Positions 43,567-52,095 of a stretch of DNA of 64,000 bases are shown piece by piece. The DNA is from Streptomyces sp. CB02980 (GTDB lineage Bacteria; Actinomycetota; Actinomycetes; Streptomycetales; Streptomycetaceae), in the NCBI RefSeq assembly GCF_014451325.2, contig NZ_JACSCH020000002.1, positions 682,001 to 746,000 on the forward strand, read 5' to 3'. The notes below the pieces were generated by a model, which was not told where the DNA came from, ran no database searches, and saw nothing but the letters and a program-made list of their open reading frames with translations. A program made the position numbers and the translations under genes. Position 1 is the first letter of the stretch. The number at the start of each line of letters is the position of its first letter.

Positions 43567-43600
43567 GAGACCAAGATCCTAAAAATGTGGGTAAGGGCTG
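43567..43600 (+). repeat. left terminal inverted repeat of the Tn3-family element
   Basis: It matches the right end (47325-47358, reverse complement) at 31 of 34 bases. The mismatches are in the middle CT/GC pair and one A/T near the inner end. Confidence 0.85.
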
Positions 43601-43849
43601 TCTATGCTGCTCAGGGACATGATCATCCAGGCAGGAGCGAGCTCGGGGACAGTCCTCCCAGGACGGCGACACCAAAGTTGACGTGCCGGTGGAGGCATGG
43701 CTCGTACCTCGAACGAGATCTGCAGGGACCCAGCGTTTCGAAGTCGGGCGCCGGCTTCCACAGGAAGTGAGCGGGGCCCGACCTTGTTGCGAATCTGCCC
43801 AACGCTCTCCGACGGCCCGGCGAAGGATACCCCGGCACCAACCACAGCG

Positions 43850-43885
43850 AAGGCCCCGGCCGCCGGGGACGGCGGCCGGGGCCTT
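43850..43885. terminator. hairpin terminator inside the transposon
   Basis: Perfect 15-base arms AAGGCCCCGGCCGCC (43850-43864) and complement (43871-43885) with a 6-base loop lie just after the stop of the 59-residue gene on the minus strand. Confidence 0.85.
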
Positions 43886-43900
43886 GACGTCAGTGGAGCA

Positions 43901-44080
43901 TTAGTCAGCGTCGTCGCCGATGTCCACGCCCACTTCTTTGATCTTCCCGCTGGTGCTGAGGACCGCATACACATTGCGGTCTCCCTTGGCCCCGACGTTG
44001 CGCGCGTGCTGGATGGCGTCCTCAAGCTCGTCGAGAGTCATATCCTTCTCGGCGCCGCTGAACTTGATCCTGGATGGCAT
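43901..44080 (-). CDS. small passenger protein of the Tn3-family element
   Basis: A 59-residue acidic protein: 'KFSGAEKDMTLDELEDAIQHARNVGAKGD' then 'VYAVLSTSGKIKEVGVDIGDDAD'. AGGA lies 8 bases before ATG 44080. It reads in the same direction as the transposase and has a strong terminator. No family is recognised; a regulatory or accessory role in transposition is only a guess. Confidence 0.7.
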   Translation of the reverse strand: MPSRIKFSGAEKDMTLDELEDAIQHARNVGAKGDRNVYAVLSTSGKIKEVGVDIGDDAD

Positions 44081-44180
44081 GCGCACATCCTGCCGCGCGC
44101 GGCGGAGGTCGGCAGGGGATTTCACGAACCTGGCCAGCAGTCTTGCGCGACCACCATGTTCAACCTGTTCGCTGCCGCCG

Positions 44181-47100
44181 TCAGCAACCGCCGGGGTGGT
44201 CTAGTCCGTCGGCGACGGCTTCGCTCAGAGCGGGTTCTGGGTCCGGCTCGCGGATCGCAATGCCCTCGGCGCGCAGCTCGAAGTGGAATCGGCCGCGCAT
44301 GTTGATGTGGTCGAAGCGCAGCAGGTCGAGCTGACGCGCCTCACTCTCCGAGATGTCCCTGCCCTGGGCGCGCATCTTCTCGACGATCTTGTGGATCCAG
44401 ATCGCGTTGAAGAGCGCCACCGCGTTGAGCACGAGACCGAGCGGGCCGAGGTTGTTCTCCATGCCTGGCTGGTACTCGGGGTAGGGTCCGTCGATTCCGT
44501 GACAGATGCGCTTGGCGAGTTTGTGACGTGCCTGGTGAAGGCGGCTTTGAGCTTCGATGCCGCGACGGTATTCGGGGCTGTCGTAGAGGTTGAGCAGATG
44601 GCGGGTCTTCCAGATGCGTCCGACGGCGGCGAGGGCCGCCCCCATAGGATTGGGCTTGCCGCGGTGGGTGAGGATCCTCAGGGCGTCGTCCGGGCTGACA
44701 GCGCCGTGGTGGATCGAGGCGATCAGATGCAGGATGTCGTCCCAGTACTCAGAGATGAGGTCGACGTCGATGCTCCGCCTGGTCGCATCCCGCAGATGGG
44801 GGTAGGCCGTCGAATCGATGCGCCACAGCCGGTGGTCATTGATCTGGTCGGTGGTGGGCTGGTAGGCGTAGCCGCAGAGGGTCAGCAGTCCGAAGACGAT
44901 GTCTTCGTGGGTTCCCGCCTCCGCGACGATCGCCAGGTGCGGGGTTTCGGACCTGCGTGGGGGGCGGTGCGCGGCCAGTACGCTCAGTGCCTCCAGTGCG
45001 GCGCTGGCTCTGCCGCTGACCATCCGCCCGGAGAGTTGCATGGCCTGCTCGGTGAGCACGGTCATCCAGCTGATCTCCGTGCTGCCCTGTGGTGCGATTC
45101 TCAGGTGTGGCTGCGGATTGGAGATGGTGAAGCGGACGCCGTCGACAGAGGCCAGCCGCTGCCCATTGAGCCTGGTGAGGGGGATCCTGTTCCCCGCGTC
45201 CACCATGAGCTTGTTGCAGGCTTCGATCGTCTCGGGCCTGAAGCCGTGGCTGATGCGCTCCAGACGTTCGGGCGTCAGTGCCTCCTTGCCCTGGTCGCTG
45301 GCGACGGCGGCGAGACCGACGTTGCATCCGTGTCCGACCATCACGGCGGCAACGGACGAGTCGAGCTCTGTGTACGCGAAGGGCTCACCCGTTGCTGTGG
45401 TGAACGCGGACGTTCCACCGGTGTGATTCAGGATGTACAAGACGACTTCGGGCAGTTCCACAGTGGGAAGCATCTCGTCCACCTTGCGGCTCAGCTCTGA
45501 CGCGCGGGGCGCGGCGACCTTGGCCAACACCAACCGACCATCGGCTGGACCACTTGGGCGCCGTCGGGTACACGTGAATCGACCCTGCCGAAGACGGCGT
45601 GCAGTTCCTCGCGCGCCCTGGCGAGGTATGTGTCGGCGTCTTCGGGCAGGCCGAGGCCGGCGAGCAGCGAAAGGCGTTCGCGGGCCCAGGTCTCACGGGG
45701 CAGCAGAGCGGCCTTCGGGTTTGCCCAGCGTGAGCTGCCCTCGACGTAGACGTCCCGCGCGCAAAGGCGCTGATGGAAGGTCTCCACCACGCACATGGCG
45801 TACGCCTGCAGATCGACACTGCCGGGCTCTGGCCCCTGTGTCCCCAGCACCAGGCGTTGCCAGGAGCCTTTCAGCAGTTCGGTGTCGATGTCGCCGTCCC
45901 TCGCGTGGTCGGCTTCCATGAGCCGGGGCAGGTCGTAGAGCGCGGTGAGCGCTCGCCGCCCTGATGGGTTCGCTCCAAAAAGCCTCCTGCTGACGAGGAG
46001 GGGCACGAGTTTGCGTAGTACCGGGTACTGCTCCAGCGCCTTGGTGCGGCGGGCTTCGTCGACGTCGGAGTCACGTGCCGGCACATACGTGAGAAGGCGC
46101 TTGGCCGCCTCGGCGAGGGCCTGTCGGTCAGCGTACGTCTCCAGCAGCGCTCGGGTGGATGCGGTATCGGTGTGGGGGTCGCTGATCTCCCCGGTTTCGG
46201 TGTCGACCTGCTCAGCCACCGACTTCAGCACAGCGAGAATTGCATCGGCCACCAGAGCGCCGCTGGCCGCGAACTCCGGAAAGGCCCGCAGGAGCTCCTT
46301 CTCCGCCCACCTCTTGGGCTTGTTGATGAACCTGCCGGTGATCAGCCTGTCCAAGATGTCGATCGCATCGTCCAGGGCGCTCTTCTCCAGGCGCTTGATC
46401 GCCGCCAGGGCCGCTGCATGCTTGGTGGAGTGCTCCCTGACACGTAGCACTCTCGCGGTCATCGCACGGTCGGCTAGGGCCGCCAGCCAGCGCTCTGGGA
46501 TATCGGAGACATCGACGTCGGCGAACCCGAGACTGGCGATGTCCTCCGCCCGCTTCAGCGCCCTCTCCAGGCTCGGCACGGTGTCGCCGTCGATACGGCC
46601 ACGCAACGAGCTCAGTGGGCTGGGCCGGCCTTCGAGCGCCTCCATTAGCTGGTCGATGACACGGATCTGTGCGGGTGTGACCCTGCGGTAGAGCTTGGCG
46701 ATGACGTGCTCTTCGGCCGAGTTGCGGTGCTTCCCAACGAGAGCGTCCAAGGTGGACAGCGCGGGAAGCATGATGCGCTGCTCGAGGAGCCAGCCCAGCA
46801 TCTTGGCTCTCAACGCCTTCGGGCCGACCGGCGCGTTCTCCAGCCAGTGCTCGATCTGCTCTTCGAGGCGATGCCTGCCTTCGGCGAACGAGGTCCAGCC
46901 GTCTTCGCGCTCGATCTCCCTCGCGTGCGCTCGAACTGTGTCACCGTGCTCCCCGTAGCGCTGAATTGCGACCGACGGATCTGCCATGCCGAGTTGCCCG
47001 CCGACGTGCTCCACCAGATCCTTCGGAATCCGGCTCATGTCGGTCTGGAACCGACCCAGGAAGCGGGGAACGACGATCTGCACGGCATAGCCGAGCTGTG

Positions 47101-47251
47101 TGTGCGTTCCCCGCTTCTTCCGAACCCTTTGAAGATCCCCTTCGCTCAGGTGCAGCCGCGGCCAGTCGGACTCCGGGATCCCGTCGACGAACGTCGGGTA
47201 GCCAGCCTGCCGTTCGTGCTCTTCCTCGGTCGATTCCACTGCCTCTCCCAT
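44181..47251 (-). pseudogene. tnpA: Tn3-family transposase, frameshifted
   Basis: Two overlapping frames together make one transposase of about 1,020 residues, normal for the family. The N-terminal part (from ATG 47251 to about 45530) is the DUF4158-type DNA-binding region ('LGYAVQIVVPRFLGRF', 'LEEQIEHWLENAP', 'MLGWLLEQRIMLPALSTLDALV'). The C-terminal part (about 45530 to 44181) is the DDE catalytic region ('LLTLCGYAYQPTTDQIND', 'NAVALFNAIWIHKIVEKM', 'RFDHINMRGRFHFEL'). The reading shifts by one base near 45530, at 'QPMVG' to 'LVLAKVAAPRASEL'. It is either an inactive gene, a programmed shift or a sequencing error. Confidence 0.85.
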
Positions 47252-47324
47252 GACGATCGGATGACCTGTGAGGGCAGATTCAGGGCGCCGATCACTCGGG
47301 GTCAAACTGCCCGCCACGCGGTAG

Positions 47325-47358
47325 CAGCCCTAACCCACATTTTTGCGATCTTGGTCTC
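47325..47358 (-). repeat. right terminal inverted repeat of the Tn3-family element
   Basis: It is the reverse complement of the left end with three mismatches. It lies 74 bases upstream of the transposase start. Confidence 0.85.
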
Positions 47359-47433
47359 CCGGCCACTCGGTGGCCAGCTGTTTGGGTGGGTCACACGAGG
47401 TTCAGACGGTTTGGTCCCCTAGCGTCCCCGCTC

Positions 47434-48351
47434 ATGGAAAATGTGTGGATTCAGCCGGACGGGAATCCCGATGCCGGCTACACCAGCGAGCAGCTCAGAC
47501 GTGCAAGAGCGTGCGCGGAACAGGACCTTCAAGCGATCCGGGCGCAGCTCCCGGCGCGCTTCGGCCTTGGCGACGTTTGCGCAGAGATCGTCGACCAGTC
47601 CGGCACGGGGGCCAGCAGCGTCCTGGATCCGCTGGCGCGCCAACTGGGCTACGCCACCCACACCCTTGAGCGGTACGTGCGCGTCACGCGGCTGACCAGT
47701 CCGGAGCTTCGAGATCGTCTGGTCACGACGTCCGTGCAGGTGCCGTGGAAGTGCGTGACCACCGCCTGCGTGGCTGATTTGGAGGAGCAAGCACGCCGTG
47801 TCGGCCTGCTGCTCCGCCGGCTGGCCAGCGCGGAGCGGGCGGGCTGGCCAGCCGTGCTGGACGCCTCGGAGTACTGCAGGGCCCTGGGGCTGGCGGACGG
47901 AACGGCGTGCACGTCGGATTCGCCGAACGAGATCGCCGCGCAGCTCGACCGCAAGGAGGTCCGCCAGGCCGTCCTCGCAGAACTGACCAAGAGCCCTGCC
48001 GCCGTCCTGGGCGTCCTGCGCGAACCCGCCGTGCGCGAGATGCTGCGAGACCGGGAGGTCGCCCGATACGTGCGCGAACAGATGCGCCCTGTGCCCGACC
48101 CCGACGAGGAACTGCTCCAGGAGCTCCTCGGCAGCGAGGAGCGCGACCCGCGGGCCGACTGGACCATCCGCTACTTCGACCTCGCTCACAAGTGCCGGGA
48201 AATCCTCCTGCTGGATCCCGACGACTTTCTGGACGTCGACGACCCCGACGTGTGGCAGTCCGTCGAGTCCATCCGCGACTCCGTCGTCTCCTGGGCTAAC
48301 CGCGTCCTGCAGAAGCGCCCTCGCACCATCCGACTCCTGACCGGAAAGTAG
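47434..48351 (+). CDS. unknown protein, HTH/ParB-like features
   Basis: A 305-residue soluble, helical protein. 'VLDPLARQLGYATHTLERYVRVTRLTSPELRDRL' reads like the helix-turn-helix of ParB/KorB-type proteins, and the rest is charged and helical with 'HKCREILLLDPDDFLDVDDPDVWQSVESI' near the end. I chose ATG 47434, as the upstream frame is not conserved-looking. It begins a run of four genes with minimal gaps (6, -4 and -4 bases). Function is unknown. Confidence 0.6.
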   Translation: MENVWIQPDGNPDAGYTSEQLRRARACAEQDLQAIRAQLPARFGLGDVCAEIVDQSGTGASSVLDPLARQLGYATHTLERYVRVTRLTSPELRDRLVTTSVQVPWKCVTTACVADLEEQARRVGLLLRRLASAERAGWPAVLDASEYCRALGLADGTACTSDSPNEIAAQLDRKEVRQAVLAELTKSPAAVLGVLREPAVREMLRDREVARYVREQMRPVPDPDEELLQELLGSEERDPRADWTIRYFDLAHKCREILLLDPDDFLDVDDPDVWQSVESIRDSVVSWANRVLQKRPRTIRLLTGK

Positions 48352-48357
48352 GCAACT

Positions 48358-49089
48358 GTGCCCAGCCCCAGCGCCGCCGGCCGCTACTCCAACGCGGTAC
48401 GCGACGTACTCGACCAGGAAGCCATGCACTGCATCCGCAAGCGCAAGAGCGAACCCGAGCAACTCGCCATGATGTGTGGCGTCGTCTCTTCGAAGTTCGA
48501 GGTACGCGACGCCAAGTATGGCCCGGTGTTCAACCGCATGGTCAGGAACATGTGCGCCACCTCCCTCAAGAAGGTCCGCAGGGAGCTCGCTATCGCTTCA
48601 CTGACTGGCCCGCCCGGGCCGGCCGAGCCCGGATACACCGAAATGGGCCCCGGCTGCGGCACCGTCGGCGCCGACCCTACCGACGTGGCGCTCCCCGGTC
48701 TGCGCGGCGGTGCAGCCGACGAGGAGAAGGTCGTGGCAAAGGTGCTCATCGATAAGAACGGGGAGCTGACGGAGAAGACGGCCCGGCAACTGGTGATCGA
48801 AGACATCGACCGCATCATGGAGGTCATCCCTCCCCTCGCCGATCGTCACTTCATGGAGGCCGACCAGTCCGAGCGTGCCGCTAAGCGCAGTGCACAGGAC
48901 GCCAAGTACCACCGGGCCACTGCCAATCGCTACCTCTCTCTGGTCAAGCGATACGACCGGCTTGTGGTCGGCATCGACAGCCTCCCCGGAGTCTTCACGC
49001 TCGCTGGCTACCTCGCCGAGGTCGTCCCCGAGGCCCTGGGGCTGGACGAAGAAGACGCCGAGCTCCTGCGCTACGCCGGTGCGCTGTGA
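48358..49089 (+). CDS. unknown protein of the CoiA-like cluster
   Basis: A 243-residue protein from GTG, 6 bases after the previous stop. It has 'CIRKRKSEPEQLAMMCGVVSSKF' and 'RMVRNMCATSLKKVRREL' in the N-terminal half and a long charged helix with 'KRSAQDAKYHRATANRYLSLVKRYDRLVVG' toward the end. It is not recognised. Its stop overlaps the nuclease-like gene (GTGA). Confidence 0.6.
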   Translation: MPSPSAAGRYSNAVRDVLDQEAMHCIRKRKSEPEQLAMMCGVVSSKFEVRDAKYGPVFNRMVRNMCATSLKKVRRELAIASLTGPPGPAEPGYTEMGPGCGTVGADPTDVALPGLRGGAADEEKVVAKVLIDKNGELTEKTARQLVIEDIDRIMEVIPPLADRHFMEADQSERAAKRSAQDAKYHRATANRYLSLVKRYDRLVVGIDSLPGVFTLAGYLAEVVPEALGLDEEDAELLRYAGAL

Positions 49090-49559
49090 CCGAATCCGCC
49101 TGGCACAAAGAGATCAAGAGCTGGGGCGTTGCAACCGAGATTCCCGTGCATGACCGTCGAGCGGACTGCGTGCTGTGCTGCGGCCAGCGGGCCGAGGTCC
49201 AGCGCCGCCCGCTGGCTCCACGGGAAGTCACCGGCCGGGAAGCACACGCCGACCTGTGGATCCTCGACTGCACAGCAGCGCACCGCTGCGGCCGAGTGCT
49301 GATCTGGGAGGACCCTCGCTTCGGTTGGCTCTTCCGCTGGGACCATACCTGGAAGGGCTTTGCCGCGGCCAAGCGCCCCGTCTTCCTCAACCTGTCCCTG
49401 GACCTCGCCACCGGCGAGGGCAGCTTCCTGGAGGTGACCAGCTGGAACTTCAAGGGGTACCGGGCCCATGGAACTGGCCGGACGCATACCGCGGCCGCCA
49501 TGCGCTCCTGGATGCGCCACGGCACCCCCCTCTCGCAGGATGAGGCGGTCGCCAGATGA
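49086..49559 (+). CDS. CoiA-like PD-(D/E)xK nuclease-like protein
   Basis: A 157-residue protein. 'WHKEIKSWG' and 'EIPVHDRRADCVL...AEVQRRPL' follow the pattern of competence protein CoiA nucleases, where H-x-x-x-K, E-x6-RRxD and E-x-Q-x-S are the active-site residues of a PD-(D/E)xK core. Here Asp in 'RRAD' and Glu in 'EVQ' would be catalytic. A pair 'CVLCC' and 'HRCG' might bind metal. It overlaps both neighbours by 4 bases. The nuclease assignment is from motif reading only. Confidence 0.5.
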   Translation: MTESAWHKEIKSWGVATEIPVHDRRADCVLCCGQRAEVQRRPLAPREVTGREAHADLWILDCTAAHRCGRVLIWEDPRFGWLFRWDHTWKGFAAAKRPVFLNLSLDLATGEGSFLEVTSWNFKGYRAHGTGRTHTAAAMRSWMRHGTPLSQDEAVAR

Positions 49560-49888
49560 TCGAGGAGCCGAGCCCCCCGTCTCAGGCGCCACGGCACCGC
49601 ACCGTCATCATCGAACTGGATGGTCTCCTCCGGCAAGTACCGGCCGAGTACCACTTGAGGGGCGCCCTCGCGGGACGGATGGTGACAGCCTGCGCCTTCT
49701 ACGCCGAGTCCCGCTTCGGCGAATGCCCCTTCCCGGTGCCCATGGCTTTGCACCGGCCCACCGCACGCACCGACCCCAGAGTCATCGTCATCGACAACTT
49801 CGGCGAGCAATGGGTAATGGGGTTCACGGTCCAGTACCAGCAGCTCATCTATCGAATCACCAGCTTCCACGCCACCGCAGGTGCGTGA
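49556..49888 (+). CDS. unknown protein, last of the CoiA-like cluster
   Basis: A 110-residue protein: 'TVIIELDGLLRQVPAEYHLRGALAGRMVTACAFYAESRF' then 'VIVIDNFGEQWVMGFTVQYQQLIYRITSF'. It is ATGA-coupled to the nuclease-like gene. There are no motifs I can name. Confidence 0.6.
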   Translation: MIEEPSPPSQAPRHRTVIIELDGLLRQVPAEYHLRGALAGRMVTACAFYAESRFGECPFPVPMALHRPTARTDPRVIVIDNFGEQWVMGFTVQYQQLIYRITSFHATAGA

Positions 49889-50506
49889 GCACCACCCTCC
49901 GTTTCGGGTGAGCCAAGCCGTTCGGCGGTGCGCACGCCCGCCCGCGATGACGCTGCCTGAGGCAGCGAAGGACCTTCCCTAAGCAACGGTGCGTGATCGG
50001 CTCCGGGGCTCAGAACCGGGACAGGATCAGAGGGACCTTGCCGGACGGTCTTGCCTCGTCCAGGTTGGGACATCCAGCCCCAACCTGGACGAGGGTCATA
50101 CTCAGGAAGCTCTGTAGGCGGACAACCCAAAGCTGGGCCTTCATGGGGGGATGCCCACTCAGCGTGAACCGGGCAACGAGACGTGTCTCGGAGCGCGGGA
50201 GAGCCACGATCCGCAACGGCTGATACCGACAGAGTCGAGGATGCCTGCGACACCCCACACCAACGGAATACAGCTCGAACATCTTGGCCCAATCCCCTCA
50301 TGAGGACATGCCACCTCACGTGAGACTGCAGCGCTTGGCACCGGCGTAAGGCAGTCGAACCACCTGCTGGCCACTGAGCTCTTCCAACGCGCAAGGGACG
50401 AGACCCTACAGCCGGCCGCCTCGGCTCGCCCAACTCAACTAATCGGGTGGCACGTTTGTCTCAGGCAGGCCATCCTGATCTGTTGCCCAGAAGTCAGGAG
50501 TGTTTC
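49889..50506. other. non-coding stretch with a hairpin
   Basis: A 618-base stretch. It contains the hairpin listed at 50054 and no convincing gene on either strand. The second half should hold the promoter for the gene at 50507. Confidence 0.4.
50054..50094. terminator. hairpin terminator
   Basis: Perfect 16-base arms CCTCGTCCAGGTTGGG (50054-50069) and complement (50079-50094) lie 166 bases after the CoiA-like cluster. Confidence 0.65.
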
Positions 50507-51805
50507 GTGGAGATCCGGCCGCTGCAGGAACTGCAGGCCGCCGACGAAATGTCGTTGGCCTTCAACCCGTTCGGTCTCGGAGGCCGCATGCGTCCGGAGG
50601 ATGCCGCCGAGTTCCAGCAGAGCCAGATCGCCGAGTTGGTCCTGTCGGACCGAGTGGCCGAAGGGACTCGCCGGTCCTTCGAACGCCTCCGAAACGTCTA
50701 CGCCTACGGTGTGCTCTGCTACGACATGTACACGCTGGTCAGTGACGCGGCCCTTCTGGCGTTCGAACAAGCCCTGCGCGACCGCTTCATGGAGTCGTGT
50801 GCCGGCACTGTCACCTTCTCTCTGGCCGAGCCGGAGGAGATCGATTCCTTCACCGTCACGTCGTTCGAGGACGTGACGCACCTAGTTAAGCGGCTGAGAC
50901 GACGCAAGGCGCGTCTCATGGTGAACGGCACACCCATCCCGTTCAACGGAATGCTCGCCGGCCTGCGTCGGTGGGCGCGTACCGCGGGCCTGCTTCGGGG
51001 CCGTCGAAGCATCGGCATCGAGGACTCGCTGGCCGACCTGCGTAACCACGTCGCCCACCCGACGCGCCACCAGGTCGACACTCCCGTCGACGCAGCCCGT
51101 ACGCTTTCCGATCTCGCCGAGTTCGTCAATCAGCTTTGGGGGGAGCCCACCGTCGGGGGACGGCATTTCCCCGCACCTCTCGCGCGCGAGATCCTGGCGA
51201 TGAGCTGGGGCCCCGATGGCCGGGTAGGACTGGAATCGCCAGAGGCTCTGCGACAACAGCCACACTCGGACGACGATGCTCAGTACGTTCTGATCAGGGC
51301 TTTCCTCCGGGACCGCAGAGGCCGCCGCGAAGAACCGCACTGGATGAACTTCGACGGCCGTTACGAACTCACCCGGTATCCAGTCGACTACCTCTGGGGC
51401 CCCGGCAGCCGGGATGAAGCACTCGCCTGGCACACGGAGCATCGCCCTCAGGAGGACGCGATCGACTTCGTCGACCGCGTATTCCTGCTCCGCGAGGTCG
51501 ACGGACGGATCCACCACCCGATGCGACCGGAGGTGGCCGCCGGGCTGCTCGGTGACGAGCGCAGCGGCACATGGCACGCACTACGGGCCGACTACCCAAG
51601 CGATGCCTTCGTGCATGCCCGCGACCGAGGCGAGGCCGGCGCCGGACACACAGTCCGTCCCGGCGACTGCACGGCGTGCTCCGTCGAGGTCCTTGGCTCA
51701 GGCGACCTCAACCAACTGCTAGACACCGCTACTGTCGCCCTCGGAGACTTGCGGCCGATTCGACCCCCTGCCCTCCGCAGCCCATTCGAGCTGGGTGTCA
51801 CCTAG
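50507..51805 (+). CDS. HEPN-like protein, unknown
   Basis: A 432-residue protein. Residues about 60-230 are helical with 'SLADLRNHVAHPTRH', where Arg179 and His184 form an R-x4-H motif as in HEPN ribonucleases. The C-terminal half is mixed and not recognised. I chose GTG 50507 because AGGAG lies 6 bases upstream; an upstream start at 50447 has none. HEPN proteins often act in toxin or defence systems, but this motif is short and may be chance. Confidence 0.55.
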   Translation: MEIRPLQELQAADEMSLAFNPFGLGGRMRPEDAAEFQQSQIAELVLSDRVAEGTRRSFERLRNVYAYGVLCYDMYTLVSDAALLAFEQALRDRFMESCAGTVTFSLAEPEEIDSFTVTSFEDVTHLVKRLRRRKARLMVNGTPIPFNGMLAGLRRWARTAGLLRGRRSIGIEDSLADLRNHVAHPTRHQVDTPVDAARTLSDLAEFVNQLWGEPTVGGRHFPAPLAREILAMSWGPDGRVGLESPEALRQQPHSDDDAQYVLIRAFLRDRRGRREEPHWMNFDGRYELTRYPVDYLWGPGSRDEALAWHTEHRPQEDAIDFVDRVFLLREVDGRIHHPMRPEVAAGLLGDERSGTWHALRADYPSDAFVHARDRGEAGAGHTVRPGDCTACSVEVLGSGDLNQLLDTATVALGDLRPIRPPALRSPFELGVT

Positions 51806-51919
51806 CACGTCTGACGATCCTCACGGCCCCACTCGCCGCACTGGGCTCGGCCTCAAAGCTGGGCAAGCAGGGGCCGCCCCGTTGGATCCAGCGCTTACGG
51901 CACAAGAGACAAAGGGTCG

Positions 51920-52095
51920 TCAGTCGACGGTGCGCTCCGTGGCCCGCCGGCGGCGGCGGGCGGTCAGGTAGAGGGCACCGCCGATGCTGAGCAGGCTGCC
52001 TGCTCCTGTCAGGAGCCAGGGGGTGGTCTCGGCGCCGGTGTGGGCGAGGCTGTCGGACGGCGGGAAGGACGGGGGCTGCTGGGTGGGCGGTGGTG
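51920..52095 (-). pseudogene. shifted C-terminal sortase signal of the adhesin gene
   Basis: Reads 'PPTQQPPSFPPSDSLAHTG', then 'WLLTGAGSLLSIGGALYLTA' and an arginine-rich tail to TGA at 51920-51922. LAxTG is the class E sortase motif in Streptomyces. It lacks its own start and fits only as the end of the adhesin at 52009. Confidence 0.75.

Larger units (their letters stand above)
43567..47358. mobile_element. Tn3-family transposon
   Basis: A 3.8-kb unit bounded by 34-base terminal inverted repeats (43567-43600 and 47325-47358, starting GAGACCAAGATC and ending GGGCTG; 31 of 34 bases match). Inside are a Tn3-type transposase gene in two frames, a 59-residue passenger gene with its own terminator, and no resolvase gene. 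No 5-base target duplication is visible (GCCCC left, CCGGC right), so the ends have drifted, the insertion is old or it arose by rearrangement. Confidence 0.8.

Noticed and set aside
43562..47363. Target-site duplication of the Tn3-type element
   Set aside because: The 5 bases at each side (GCCCC and CCGGC) differ, so no duplication is claimed.
49849..50433. Minus-strand 194-codon frame in the gap before the HEPN-like gene
   Set aside because: It covers the perfect hairpin at 50054-50094, has no ribosome-binding site and no domain pattern.
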